Assembly: GCA_031771865.1 (NCBI GenBank)
Contig: JASISA010000023.1
Location: 124,001-188,000 of the forward strand
DNA: 64,000 bases
DNA from: Nothophaeocryptopus gaeumannii
Lineage: Eukaryota > Ascomycota > Dothideomycetes > Mycosphaerellales > Mycosphaerellaceae
Direction of reading: 5' to 3'
Position 1 is the stretch's first letter. The number at the start of each line of letters is the position of its first letter. Position numbers and translations under genes: made by a program. The notes under the pieces were generated by a model. It was given only the letters and a program-made list of their open reading frames with translations. It made no database searches and was not told the DNA's origin. This document shows positions 39,278-48,881 of the stretch, piece by piece.

Positions 39278-41365
39278 TTACAACCTATATCTCGCGGCTC
39301 CTTGCCCACCAGCGTCTTTCCTCGCTTGCTTGCCTTCGACATCCGTCATTTGTCCCTTCTTGCCAATAACCTTCACATTACCCTTCTTCAGGTCGCCGAT
39401 CACGTTCTTCTTCTCCTTGGCGGCTCTGCTCTCCGTCTTCTGCGCATCGGCGTTGCCGCTCCCCTTCCTGATCCTCTCTTTCTCGCGTCTTCGCCGGCGC
39501 TTGCGTTCTTCGCGACTGAGCTCCTCTCTTGCAGACGGCAGGCCACTCTTTCCAGCAACCTCTTCCTTGCCAGAAGCTGCCTCGCCGCCCTTGTATACTT
39601 CTTGTGGCGCGAGTTGTGATGCACCAGCGACTTCGCCGCCTGCACTCGGCCGGGCGTCCTCCATAGTGATGGCGGGAGCGTCGACGCGGATGTCGAGTTG
39701 CGCCGTAGGCTGTTTGGGCCGGAAATGCCATGAGCTTAGGCTGTCCAGCTGGGCTGATACTTCTTTCCACAACACCTCAATCTCCTTCTGCTCCTTCTTC
39801 GTTTTCTCGTCCTTTGCATCAACAAAATTGGGGTCGGTGTTGCGCAGATGCTCCTCCTCATACTCTTCCGCAAGACCCTTCTTGCTTTTCGTGTCGTCAA
39901 GCTCGAAATCCAGTTTCCCTCTCCTGCTCTCTTTGCCAGTCGCAAGATCGTCAGGTCTACGACGGATGATATCTTGGAAGTCAAATGCTAAAATGCGGCG
40001 CTTGATGAGTTCTTCAATGCTCTCGCTCACCTCAGCAGTGATCACAGGCACAGGTTTACCAGCTCGCTCGAACTCCAGATCCTCTTCGAGCAGCGCATTG
40101 ACAGGTCGGTCGACGGCACGAGCTTCTCCCGAGAGCTGCCAGTCCCGCTTCGCAACATTGGCCGCTTCGAGCTTGCGGATTTCCTCTTGCAACTCAGCCC
40201 TCCGGCGTTCGTGTGCTGATCGTCGCGATCGCGGGTCGCCCGGGTCGAGCTCCTCCTGATCTTCTAGCTCTTCCTCTTCAGATTCGTCGAAAAGGTCGCG
40301 GTGCACAGCATCCATAGTCCTTTGCATGTCCTCTTCTATATCTTGATCTTTCTTCTCATTCTTCTGTGTCTCTTGAGGAAAGTTGTGGGGGTTCGGTCTG
40401 CCTTTCTTATTCTTCCTCTTCTTCTGCGCAGGAGGAGCGAAGAACTCGGCATACATGATGTTGTTTGTGTTGCTCATCGCGCCTAGGCCGTTCATGTCAC
40501 CCTCCCCAACCTCTCCATCTTCGTCTTCACTAGGTGCGTCTGGGTCGCCGAATGTGGGCCCGTCCTCTTCATCTTCTTCCGACTCCTCTGTACCTCCGGC
40601 CTCGTTGACCGTGCCACCTGCGGCTTGTGTGGTAGGATCCACGTCCCAGTCGATGTCTTCCTCATCACTCGCGACACCATCGTCTTCGCCTCTCGCATCC
40701 TGCTGTTCCAAGAACTCTGATTGCTTGTTGAAGTCATCAATCGAGAAGAAGCCATCATTGAGCCCAAATTTGTCTTCGACAAACTCTTGAGCAGGCTGCT
40801 CATCGTTCATATCCTCACCATCGTCGTCCTTCATATCATCGACGTCGTCGTGCATGTCCATATTGTCCAGGTCGAGCTCATCTTCGTCCTCGTCTTCGTT
40901 GTACTCATCCTCACCATCATCGACGCCCTCAACTTCGTAGTCAACGCCTTCCTCTCCCAGCTCTTCCTCATCCGCGCTTTGCCCCTCAGAACCGTTCTCA
41001 GCACCATTTGCTTCAGATGCTTCATTCGACGCTCGCAACTGTAACTGAACATAGCTTTGCTTAACCTCGTCTCCTGCGGCTTCGATCACTCGTCTCGCCT
41101 GCTCCCAGACCTGCTCCACGCCGAAGCCATCCGTGTGTATTTGCCGGAGTCGCAACACTTCTCCATCATCCGCTTCACCTCGTTTGCGCTTCTTTCTCGC
41201 CTCTTTTAACCGCTGCTGCTGTTCTGTACTGACATCCTTCGCCAACGGATCGAGAATGTTTTTCAGATATGCCACGGCATCGGTGTAGAGCGGTAATGTA
41301 GGTTGGAGAAATTCGTGCGGCGCAATCTCCAGTACTGGCAGGAATGTGCTAGATACCTCCACCAT
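39278..41365 (-). CDS. mpp10: U3 snoRNP protein Mpp10
   Basis: Part of the SSU processome; with Imp3 and Imp4 acts in the early 18S rRNA cleavages in the nucleolus. Intronless, 695 residues. The acidic middle (about residues 130-330) is typical. The family core is DDGFFSIDDFNKQSEFLEQQ-like sequence near residue 205, and the C-terminal half with AELQEEIRKLEAANVAKRDW, NALLEEDLEFERAGKPVPVI and EVSESIEELIKRRILAFDFQ. A Lys-rich tail follows (KERIRKGSGNADAQK; KKNVIGDLKKGNVKVIGKKG). It is a housekeeping gene between members of the accessory RING-like family, which were therefore inserted around it or dispersed. Confidence 0.92.
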   Translation of the reverse strand: MVEVSSTFLPVLEIAPHEFLQPTLPLYTDAVAYLKNILDPLAKDVSTEQQQRLKEARKKRKRGEADDGEVLRLRQIHTDGFGVEQVWEQARRVIEAAGDEVKQSYVQLQLRASNEASEANGAENGSEGQSADEEELGEEGVDYEVEGVDDGEDEYNEDEDEDELDLDNMDMHDDVDDMKDDDGEDMNDEQPAQEFVEDKFGLNDGFFSIDDFNKQSEFLEQQDARGEDDGVASDEEDIDWDVDPTTQAAGGTVNEAGGTEESEEDEEDGPTFGDPDAPSEDEDGEVGEGDMNGLGAMSNTNNIMYAEFFAPPAQKKRKNKKGRPNPHNFPQETQKNEKKDQDIEEDMQRTMDAVHRDLFDESEEEELEDQEELDPGDPRSRRSAHERRRAELQEEIRKLEAANVAKRDWQLSGEARAVDRPVNALLEEDLEFERAGKPVPVITAEVSESIEELIKRRILAFDFQDIIRRRPDDLATGKESRRGKLDFELDDTKSKKGLAEEYEEEHLRNTDPNFVDAKDEKTKKEQKEIEVLWKEVSAQLDSLSSWHFRPKQPTAQLDIRVDAPAITMEDARPSAGGEVAGASQLAPQEVYKGGEAASGKEEVAGKSGLPSAREELSREERKRRRRREKERIRKGSGNADAQKTESRAAKEKKNVIGDLKKGNVKVIGKKGQMTDVEGKQARKDAGGQGAARYRL

Positions 41366-41718
41366 GTTGTCGCCGCTAGTGGGTTATCGATGGATTCTGC
41401 TGCCAATGGACTTTCACAAGATTGAAGTCAAGAAATTCATACGGCGATATCTCGGCAGACGTAAACTCTAAGTGTCGGGGCGGCTTCCTTCCGCTGACCG
41501 ATCCGCTTACTCGCGGCTGACTTGCCCTCCCTCTTGACTTCCACTTCCGACCTCACTTCGCATTTCGCTCATTCACTTCCGCACTAATCGGAGGCTGATC
41601 CACGTGTGCCACCATTCACAATGGGCAATTGCTCAAAGGGCGGAATGCTCTTAGTTATATTACTATAGCGAGTCCTTCTTTCCATGTTTCTAACCGATCA
41701 TACACCATCTACGCCAAA
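41366..41718. other. Divergent promoter region MPP10/P450
   Basis: About 350 bp between two divergent start codons. No specific site named. Confidence 0.45.
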
Positions 41719-43358
41719 ATGTTGACCAACACCATTTCTTTCATCACTGATTACCTCAATCCCTTCCTTCTCGCTAGTGTTCTCCTCGTATACAAAATCT
41801 ACTCCATAGTTTCAAGATGGAGCCGGCTGAGGCACATACCGGGCCCATTCTTGGCCAAGTTTACTGACGCATGGCGACTACGTGTCGTGTGGCGACGCGA
41901 TTCTCAAGACATCTACCTCGCTCTTCACCGAAAGTATGGCGACTTCGTCCGCATTGGGCCAAACTGCATCAGCATCTCCACGCCAGACATTATCCCCATC
42001 ATCTATGGCATTGGCGCGAAAGCCGTCAAGTCCGACTTCTACCGCGTTTGGCAAAACATGGTCAATGGCAAGCGAACTGCATCCTTGGTCTTCACCACCG
42101 ATGAAAGCCAACATGCCATGATGAAGCGACCAATTGCCAACGCGTACTCGCTCAGCACGTTGGTCGAGTTCGAGCCCTTGTTGGATTCTACCACCGCTGT
42201 GTTTCTCAGCAGACTGGACGAACTCTTTGCGAGTACTGGCAAAGTGTGTGATTTGGGAACTTGGCTGCAGTGGTATGGTGAGTGAAGACCAACTGCCAAC
42301 TCTTAGATCTTGTTGCTAACAACCGACATGCGTTCGATGTCATTGGCGAGTTGACATTCTCCAAGCGCCTTGGCTTTCTCGAGCAAGCAAAGGACGTAGA
42401 GAACATGATTGCGTCTGTCTCGGCCAACTTCGATCGCTGCTCAGTTCTGGGTCAAATGCCCTGGCTAGATGAGTGGACATACAAGAGCTCAATCTATCAA
42501 AATTTCTTCGCGAAGCCAATTGCAAGTCCGATCATCGCCTTCGGACAGCGGCTCATGCAGAAGCGACTAGACGGTAAAGAGGAAACTTCTGAGGAAAACT
42601 TCAGTGCTGAAGACCCGGTCCTGAGAGAGCAAGTACTGCATGGCACACTTCCAAGCAAGCCCGACTTTCTATCTCGCTTCTTGAAGCTTCACGAAGAGCA
42701 GCCGGATGTAGTCACTGATAGAGCTCTGCTGGCTTATCTCTTCATGAATATCAATGCTGGAAGCGACACGATCGCGTCAACAGTGCGAGCTATATTCTAC
42801 TACTTGCTGAAAACACCGAAATCTATGCTGGCACTGCAGGAAGAGCTACGAGCCGCACGCGACGCAGGGAAGCTGACAACGCCGCTGCCCACCTGGACAG
42901 AATGCCAGCCACTGCCGTACCTAAATGCAGTGATCAAAGAGGCGCTGCGTCTCAACCCAGCTTTAGCTCTTCCGATGGAACGTATCACACCGGCAACAGG
43001 CCTCCAAATCAGTGATACCTTCATTCCGCCGGGCACTGTTGCAGGCGTCAATCCGTGGATCTTACACCGTGACACTAGGATCTTCGGCGACGATGCTCAT
43101 CAGTGGCGCCCTGAACGCTGGCTGGACCGAGATGCAGAAAAGATCAAATACATGAACCATCACATTCTTGCTTTTGGGGCTGGAAAGCGAACGTGTCTCG
43201 GGCGCAATATTGCCACGCTTGAGTTGACGAAGCTGGTCCCAGCGTTGATCTTGAGATACAGCATGGAATTAGCTGAACCTCTTAAGGAGTGGAAAGTGTT
43301 CAACTCCTTCGTTGTTCGACAAGAAGGGCTGGATGTTATACTTTCCAGACGCGAGTGA
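41719..43358 (+). CDS. Cytochrome P450 monooxygenase with an abnormal intron
   Basis: Membrane-bound P450 of the ER, pisatin-demethylase-like in overall sequence; substrate unknown. The N-terminal anchor is at about residues 4-28 (TISFITDYLNPFLLASVLLV), followed by IPGPFLAKF. The I-helix is NINAGSDTIASTVRA, the ExxR is KEALRLNP, PERW is present, and the haem loop is FGAGKRTCLGRNIA with the Cys ligand. The two reading frames must be joined near 42278. Donor GTGAGT (42278) and branch GCTAAC (42315-42320) are perfect, but the expected acceptor before the conserved AFDVIGELTFSKR reads ATG (42328-42330), not AG. Joining 41719-42277 to 42331-43358 gives 528 residues. The only nearby AG (42305-42306) would make a 29-nt intron and add eight residues. 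An upstream in-frame ORF extension is ignored because ATG 41719 precedes the anchor. Confidence 0.75.
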
Positions 43359-44134
43359 CCCCTCAGCCCCTGTTAGCACGACTGCAGTTTAGCATCGGGT
43401 GTGCCGTCGGTGTGCAGCTTCCCAGGTATCTTGGACGGGCCTGCCTCGACGGCCCGCTCAATGTGGCTTCGTGCTGGCATGCCTCTCGATCGCAGCACAC
43501 AATCTTCGCAAATATTGCAAGGATCATGATGGTACCGAGACCTACCGGCAGCCGTCTCGTCGGATGTCGCGAGCTTCAGCGACTGTCGTGTGTCCTCTCC
43601 AAGTCTTGGCATTGCAAAGTCATTCACCAACCGAGACCGGTCTTGGCGCTTACTAGCTTCTTGTCAGATATACTCCAAAGCTAGAGCTCCAAGGAAAGAA
43701 GTACTACGGATGCCTTGTTGGGCCGCCATTTGAACTGCGATGCCTGAAGTCGTTCTCGAACATCCTATACGCATCTCATGCACGGCGGTAGACTATCGTC
43801 TTTCTACCCGCCGACCAGAACCCAGAACGACATCTACCGTGATGCTCTCCCTACAACAGCAGTAATGATGCGTTCTGATCCGAGCTACGGGCTCCCTACG
43901 CTGGGTGTGATAAGCAGGTACCAACACAGACTTCGAATGTCCTCAAAACTTGAGGATAGTGCAGCGAGGACAGTCTGAAGAGTGACCGTATATGAATCTC
44001 ATGTCTCTTGCGCAAGATGGCATCTCTGTCATTCAAATACTCCGCAAAAAGAGACTCCATTTGCGGCGCATTACAGCATACACAAAGACGAATCTTGCGC
44101 TTTCACCCGAACGATAATTCACCAAGGGAACGAC
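43359..44134. other. Intergenic region, promoter of RING-like copy 4
   Basis: No gene supported. Near its end lies a perfect palindromic version of the family motif (43940-43956). Confidence 0.45.
43940..43956 (+). promoter_or_regulatory. Perfect palindrome TCCTCAA-AAC-TTGAGGA upstream of RING-like copy 4
   Basis: Seven-base arms with a 3-nt spacer, 179 bp before ATG 44135. It is the most symmetric version of the motif shared by the RING-like genes and could be a dimeric transcription factor site. A further GAGGACAG follows 10 bp on. Confidence 0.5.
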
Positions 44135-45178
44135 ATGAATTCCAACATGATTAACTCTGAGCAAATACCTATCGCAGCCTCTCGCAATGAGTACCTCGCC
44201 CAGTTGAAATTCGCAACAATAGCCGATATTGATCTCGAGGATGTGGAATACGAATGCGGCATCTGCAAAGAACGCATGAATCTCGATACCCAGCTTGCTT
44301 CCGGAGAAGATAAAATCACGTTGGAAGCCGAAATTCTTCTCTCGACGATCGATAACGATAACGATAACGTCTCTCACCGAGCCGTTGTCGTGTACGACAA
44401 GCATTTCCTCGGAGAGCATTGCTTGAGACACGCTGTACTGGAAGGCGGTACGCATCAGTGCCCTTTCTGTCGACGACAACTGTACCCGAAGCCGGACAAT
44501 GCAGGAAGTGAGAGCGATGGCGAAGAAGAGGAGACCAGTCGTACCTCGGACACTTTCACCATCCAGACGCTTCGTCAAGCCATCGCTCCATTCCATACCG
44601 CCGTGGAAAATGGTCGTCATCGTCACGAAGAGTCCAATGTCGTTGCAGACATTAACGAAACGGCAGCCTGGGTATGGAACACTCTCATGGATGGTCTCGA
44701 GCTTTACGACTCTGTTCCAAGTCAACTAGAAATGGACAGGACGTACCCTGCGTATCAATCGCAATACGGTGATCGTACCGCCGCCACCGACCTGAGCGAT
44801 ACGAATTTGCGAGTCGGTGCTGACATCCTCGACATCATCAAGATGAACTTTCTCAAATGGTACGTGGATCGGTTCTTGCAGGGCTCCAACGAAAACAAGG
44901 TCGATATGCGACATCATCCCGTAGCAACGAGACTGTTTTCCCAAGCTTGGAATGCCCTGGATGAATGGTGTGAGAGGTTTTCTCCGGACAGCGAACAGCG
45001 CGCTTGGAACATAGCTCCGAGGACCCTATATGTGATGGTCCAGCAACGGTTAGGCCACGATATGGGAGATGACGATGTATTGGCTACATGGAGACATGAC
45101 CTTGCTTTCGCAGCGGCGCTGTGTCTTCAGGGAGAGCTAGACTGGATCAACTGCGATTGGCTATATCCGCTTGAGTGA
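44135..45178 (+). CDS. RING-like zinc-finger protein (copy 4)
   Basis: Intronless, 347 residues from ATG 44135. The finger is C41-x2-C44 (YECGICKERM), H90 and C96 (VYDKHFLGEHCLRHA), C109-x2-C112 (HQCPFCRRQLY), again without the canonical third Cys and fifth His. An acidic linker (GSESDGEEEETSRTSDT) follows. The C-terminal family domain is VDMRHHPVATRLFSQAWNAL, APRTLYVMVQQRLG, then WRHDLAFAAALCLQGELDW. It is the only plus-strand copy and carries a C-terminal duplicate fragment behind it. It may act in ubiquitin transfer, by analogy only. Confidence 0.8.
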   Translation: MNSNMINSEQIPIAASRNEYLAQLKFATIADIDLEDVEYECGICKERMNLDTQLASGEDKITLEAEILLSTIDNDNDNVSHRAVVVYDKHFLGEHCLRHAVLEGGTHQCPFCRRQLYPKPDNAGSESDGEEEETSRTSDTFTIQTLRQAIAPFHTAVENGRHRHEESNVVADINETAAWVWNTLMDGLELYDSVPSQLEMDRTYPAYQSQYGDRTAATDLSDTNLRVGADILDIIKMNFLKWYVDRFLQGSNENKVDMRHHPVATRLFSQAWNALDEWCERFSPDSEQRAWNIAPRTLYVMVQQRLGHDMGDDDVLATWRHDLAFAAALCLQGELDWINCDWLYPLE

Positions 45179-45314
45179 GAGGGAAGACATCGACGTGAAT
45201 GAAAGCATTCTTTGGCTCTGAAGATCAAAGAGAGTCCATTGAAGTCTACCTTGCGATTTGCACTCGCATTGCTGCGTGGTCTGCCCCGCAGAGTGAAGGT
45301 GGGATTCGGAAGGT

Positions 45315-45470
45315 GATCCGAGGACGCTGTACGTCATGTTGAAGCAGAGGTTGTGGCCGGGGATGCGAGAAGACGATGTATGGGCTGGATGGAGACACGA
45401 CTTGGCTTTTGCTACCGCGTTGTGTCTGCAGGGAGAGTTGCCATGGCCTGGCTGGTTTTGGCCGGTTTAG
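45315..45470 (+). pseudogene. C-terminal fragment of a further RING-like copy (copy 5)
   Basis: A 52-codon frame (DPRTLYVMLKQRLWPGMRED, then WRHDLAFATALCLQGELPWP, ending in TAG 45468-45470) matches the C-terminus of copy 4 almost residue by residue (PRTLYVM, WRHDLAFA-ALCLQGEL). It has no finger and no start. It lies 136 bp behind copy 4, so it is the remnant of a tandem duplication. Confidence 0.8.
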
Positions 45471-45854
45471 TATTGACGAAGAGGAACATATCGGCCTAAA
45501 ATTTGTTGCTACGAGGAATGACGAGAGTGAGCTGGATGTATGAGGGGAAGAAGGTGGCCAGATTTCGATTCAGTCTTTGGAAACATCGTGCTGCCGCTGT
45601 GTCTGGACTGTCTTCGCGATGCGACAACCATAGAAATTCCGATGAAAGGAAAAGAGGAAGCGCTTGCGGCGATCAAGGACTGAGTTATTGAATTGCATGA
45701 AAGGAGAAGGTAGCCACGCAGCCATATGATATTATGAGGCAGCTGGCAACCTCTTATCTTCTCCTCCAACCTGTGAACGCGTTCGAGATCAGCCGAGCGC
45801 AGAAGTTCGAAAGGAAACGAGAGGAAGCGTCTAGAAGCGGTCGTTGATTCAAGT
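45471..45854. other. Intergenic region, no feature recognised
   Basis: Between the RING-like fragment and the 3' end of the HET gene. Short ORFs only. Confidence 0.4.
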
Positions 45855-47864
45855 CTATACCAAAGTAAAGGTTTCTAACTTAACGCCTCTGGCCTCAAGT
45901 GCTTCAGCATCGCAGCGAGGGTCCTGGCCATTCCAGCGCCACTCTCCAGTCTTGCGATTTCGATAGCTGGGAGGGTATTCATTGTCTTCATACTCTTCCG
46001 TCTCCCAGTCAGGTGGTAGTTCTGGCAGACGAGGATCTTCCCACTGAATTTTGCCCGTGGTGCGGTTCCTGAAGGCTCGGCATGTAATTCGTCTGATCTC
46101 AACAATTGCCGGTTCCATACCGTCTGCAAATGGCCCCAGGAAAACCTCGCCGTGCATAATTCCTTCGCAATAGGCCGGTCCCACCACGTGGAATTTGTCG
46201 TTTTCGGCCGGTCTCAGTACGATCGGAGTGTCGCAACCGAGGAATACCGCGACAGTGTCGCCGACTTGCGTTGACGAAGGGCCTAATGCGTAGGTCCTAT
46301 TATCGCAAAAGAGAAAAGAGCGGCCTCGTACATAATCAATCATTGTTGAGATAGCAGCCGAGTGTGGGACACGCTCCGGATCATGTACGCCTTCGGGCGT
46401 GGAGAGGAGTAAATAGTTCACACACTCGATGATTGCTTCGAGCGGAACAGGGGACTGCCCATACAGTCTGATGTCTCCAGTTGCCCCAAGTGTTAGCACC
46501 TTGATCATACGTCCGAGATGACCCAGACCTTCGAAATCGGCCAGTGTAGTCAAAAGGGTCTTCAGAGCACGGCACTTGTAGTCCCACGTAGTAGGTTCAT
46601 CAGAGAGTGAGAAGGGCTCGACGGTCTCCACCTTGCAAAACCGAGCGCCCCGTACAAGAAGTTTTGTTCGATCCATGTGCTGGATTGACGCGATCGAATG
46701 TCCAGCTGCGTATCCGGAGATCAGATCCGCAGTAATTAGTGGCTGACTCCAATCTGGCACCCAAGAGGGGAGTCCTGGACAGACACTTGGGTGCTGAACG
46801 TGCACCAAAAATCCGAGAGACGAATACCTTTCCGCAACCGTCACAGTTGAAGCGGCGTAAGACTCTTCCCAACACTTCGTATAGTCTGGTTCGATCATAA
46901 GCGCACGCTTTGACACAATATTCTGAGCTATAAATATGCGATCTCGCGGGTCGATGCATTGAGAGCTTCTCATCAGAGACAGGGCTTTGAGCAGGTCGTC
47001 TTCGGGAGCTTTTGTAAGACCATAGACTATCTCCATTCGGGTACGCTGAGCAGCTGATATTAGGGGTATCCGCTTGCCTATCAAATGCTTAAATGCCACG
47101 CGAAACTCCGCCCAGGAAAGCACCGCAACTCCACACATGATGATAGTACGCGCCGCACCCAGTTTAACCTCTTGCCAGATCCAGAGACGCCCAAACCAGT
47201 CTCGTTGCAGCATGTTGAAGTAGGCTGTCTGCTGGCTGCGGCAGAACATGCGGAAGTCTACCGGAGGCTCAACAAATTGGGTTTCGTCGTCCAGGTCAAA
47301 CGAAGCTGCGGTCTCAGCGGTGAAGCCGACTCGCAGAGCAGTCTTCTTGATCCAGTCGATCGCCACAGCGCTATCTTCGGACTCAGGACCTAGCCAAATG
47401 ACGACTCTGGTGGAGCGTCGGTAGATGGAATCCATAATGGCGACCTGTTTTGCTCGCTCTTTATCATCCTCCTGGTTGATACATATCGCGTCTATCCAGA
47501 GCATACGGGGCCGGTCAATTTCATGGCGAAGATACCTCAGCGCTTCCTCGCAATTGCTTGTCACTTCAAGTATCCGATCAACCTCATTGTCCGTGATGTG
47601 AACATGTTTCCGATCCTCGGAGTTGCCCCAGACATAAGACAGAGCTTCATAGTTCGGAAACCGATGTTTAACGAAAGAAAAGTGCCGCAGTCTCATCCGG
47701 ATGGGAGCGTCCCATTCGCCTGGCTCGAGTTCAAGCACCCTGATCTGTTTCCTCTTTGACTTCGAGAGCTTGCGGTACACATACGGCTCTTCCGTTCGGC
47801 GGCGGGCGCCCCGCTGTTGTTGCCGAGGAGGGTCATTTGTGATACAATCTGAAAGTCGAAACAT
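45855..47864 (-). CDS. Heterokaryon incompatibility (HET) domain protein with WW-like tail
   Basis: HET proteins act in fungal non-self recognition and can trigger cell death. Intronless, 669 residues. The HET domain is near residues 90-250 with YEALSYVWGNSEDRKHV, MLWIDAICINQEDDKERAKQ and WFGRLWIWQEVKLG, all hallmark motifs. A long region of the kind common in these proteins follows (CIDPRDRIFIAQNI; WVPDWSQP). The C-terminus has two WW-like modules: FRNRTTGKIQWEDPRLPELP and YRNRKTGEWRWNGQDPR, then the usual closing ARGVKLETFTLV. Which partner it recognises cannot be told. It borders the RING-like cluster. Confidence 0.93.
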   Translation of the reverse strand: MFRLSDCITNDPPRQQQRGARRRTEEPYVYRKLSKSKRKQIRVLELEPGEWDAPIRMRLRHFSFVKHRFPNYEALSYVWGNSEDRKHVHITDNEVDRILEVTSNCEEALRYLRHEIDRPRMLWIDAICINQEDDKERAKQVAIMDSIYRRSTRVVIWLGPESEDSAVAIDWIKKTALRVGFTAETAASFDLDDETQFVEPPVDFRMFCRSQQTAYFNMLQRDWFGRLWIWQEVKLGAARTIIMCGVAVLSWAEFRVAFKHLIGKRIPLISAAQRTRMEIVYGLTKAPEDDLLKALSLMRSSQCIDPRDRIFIAQNIVSKRALMIEPDYTKCWEESYAASTVTVAERYSSLGFLVHVQHPSVCPGLPSWVPDWSQPLITADLISGYAAGHSIASIQHMDRTKLLVRGARFCKVETVEPFSLSDEPTTWDYKCRALKTLLTTLADFEGLGHLGRMIKVLTLGATGDIRLYGQSPVPLEAIIECVNYLLLSTPEGVHDPERVPHSAAISTMIDYVRGRSFLFCDNRTYALGPSSTQVGDTVAVFLGCDTPIVLRPAENDKFHVVGPAYCEGIMHGEVFLGPFADGMEPAIVEIRRITCRAFRNRTTGKIQWEDPRLPELPPDWETEEYEDNEYPPSYRNRKTGEWRWNGQDPRCDAEALEARGVKLETFTLV

Positions 47865-48457
47865 GGCCCGGATTGTAGTGAAGATCCATGTTTTGATTGA
47901 TGGACGAAATCTGGGATGTTAACTTGACTGCTCATCGCAAGGCTGAGTCGCTCGCAGAAGGCAGCTGCAACGCCACGCCATCAGGCTGGCGACCTCGAGG
48001 CGATAGACTTTCGACCTCATGCATCATATTTAGACAGGTGTCGGTGAGGTCGTGATGTCCGTTTCAAGACTTCATGAGATTGCATGTTGCGAGTTGAAGT
48101 TGAAGTTGAAGCAGAAGTCGCACTGCAGTCATCACCACCAAGCCAAACCCCTGTCCAGCTCCAAACATTCACCCAATCAGAACCCCCAAAGCTCAGTCCG
48201 TGCACATCTTCCAGAACCTCGCAGTTCAGGCACGCCTGGCTAAATTAAGAGCCTCATCGCCGCTCTCTTCATTTCCCGAATTTCTCTCACCAACACTACT
48301 CCGCCTCCTAAGACCCCAAAATAAAAGAAGCCGACTTTGGCCGACTGTGGACCTCCGCAAACAAGCAGCAAAACCAGCGCAAATCGCACCGTCGCGGCAA
48401 AGACATTCAAGAATCGAGAACTTCGGGATTCAGGCCTTAGCTCACGAGAACAACAAA
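47865..48457. other. Divergent promoter region HET/SERF
   Basis: About 590 bp between two divergent starts. The stretch 48100-48450 is C/A-rich, as in fungal 5' UTRs. No gene. Confidence 0.4.
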
Positions 48458-48881
48458 ATGGCGCGCGGAAACCAACGTGACAAGGCGAGAGAGAAGAATT
48501 TGAAGGAGCAGGCTGGTAAGGTACGTCACTTACCTCACGCTGCTTGTCCCAAAAGCACTCATCGCCTTCTCCCTTCGAGCACGCCTCTCCTGATCATGAG
48601 GCAAAAAAGACTGGCCGAGGGGCTGGAGAGAGAGAGACACCGGAGCACAACTCAACAGAACATGGCCAGCTGACCACTTCTCTTCAGAAAGGCAAAAACT
48701 CCGCCTCCGGCACACAACAACAGCGAGACAAGGAATCCGCGGCGGAGATCATGAGGAAGAAGCAAGCGGCGGGTAAGTCAAAGTCAAGATGCAGGGCTAA
48801 TCGCCACCCTCCAAGAAATCTATGTGCTCACTCTCTCGTCTTACAGCCGACGCGAAAAAAGCCGAAGCCGGTGCAAAGTAG
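48458..48881 (+). CDS. Small SERF/4F5-family protein
   Basis: Exons 48458-48520, 48688-48772 and 48847-48881 give 60 residues. The N-terminus MARGNQRDKAREKNLKEQAG is the 4F5/SERF signature, followed by KKGKNSASGTQQQRDKESAA and IMRKKQAAADAKKAEAGAK. Highly charged, no fixed fold. SERF proteins bind nucleic acid and promote amyloid formation of other proteins in animals; the role in fungi is unclear. Frame closes over both introns (donors GTACGT and GTAAGT; acceptors TTCAG and TACAG). Intron 1, at 167 nt, is long for this window. Confidence 0.85.

Noticed and set aside
39213..40259. 348-codon Ser-rich antisense ORF over MPP10
   Set aside because: Ser/Leu richness comes from the complement of Glu/Lys-rich MPP10 codons.
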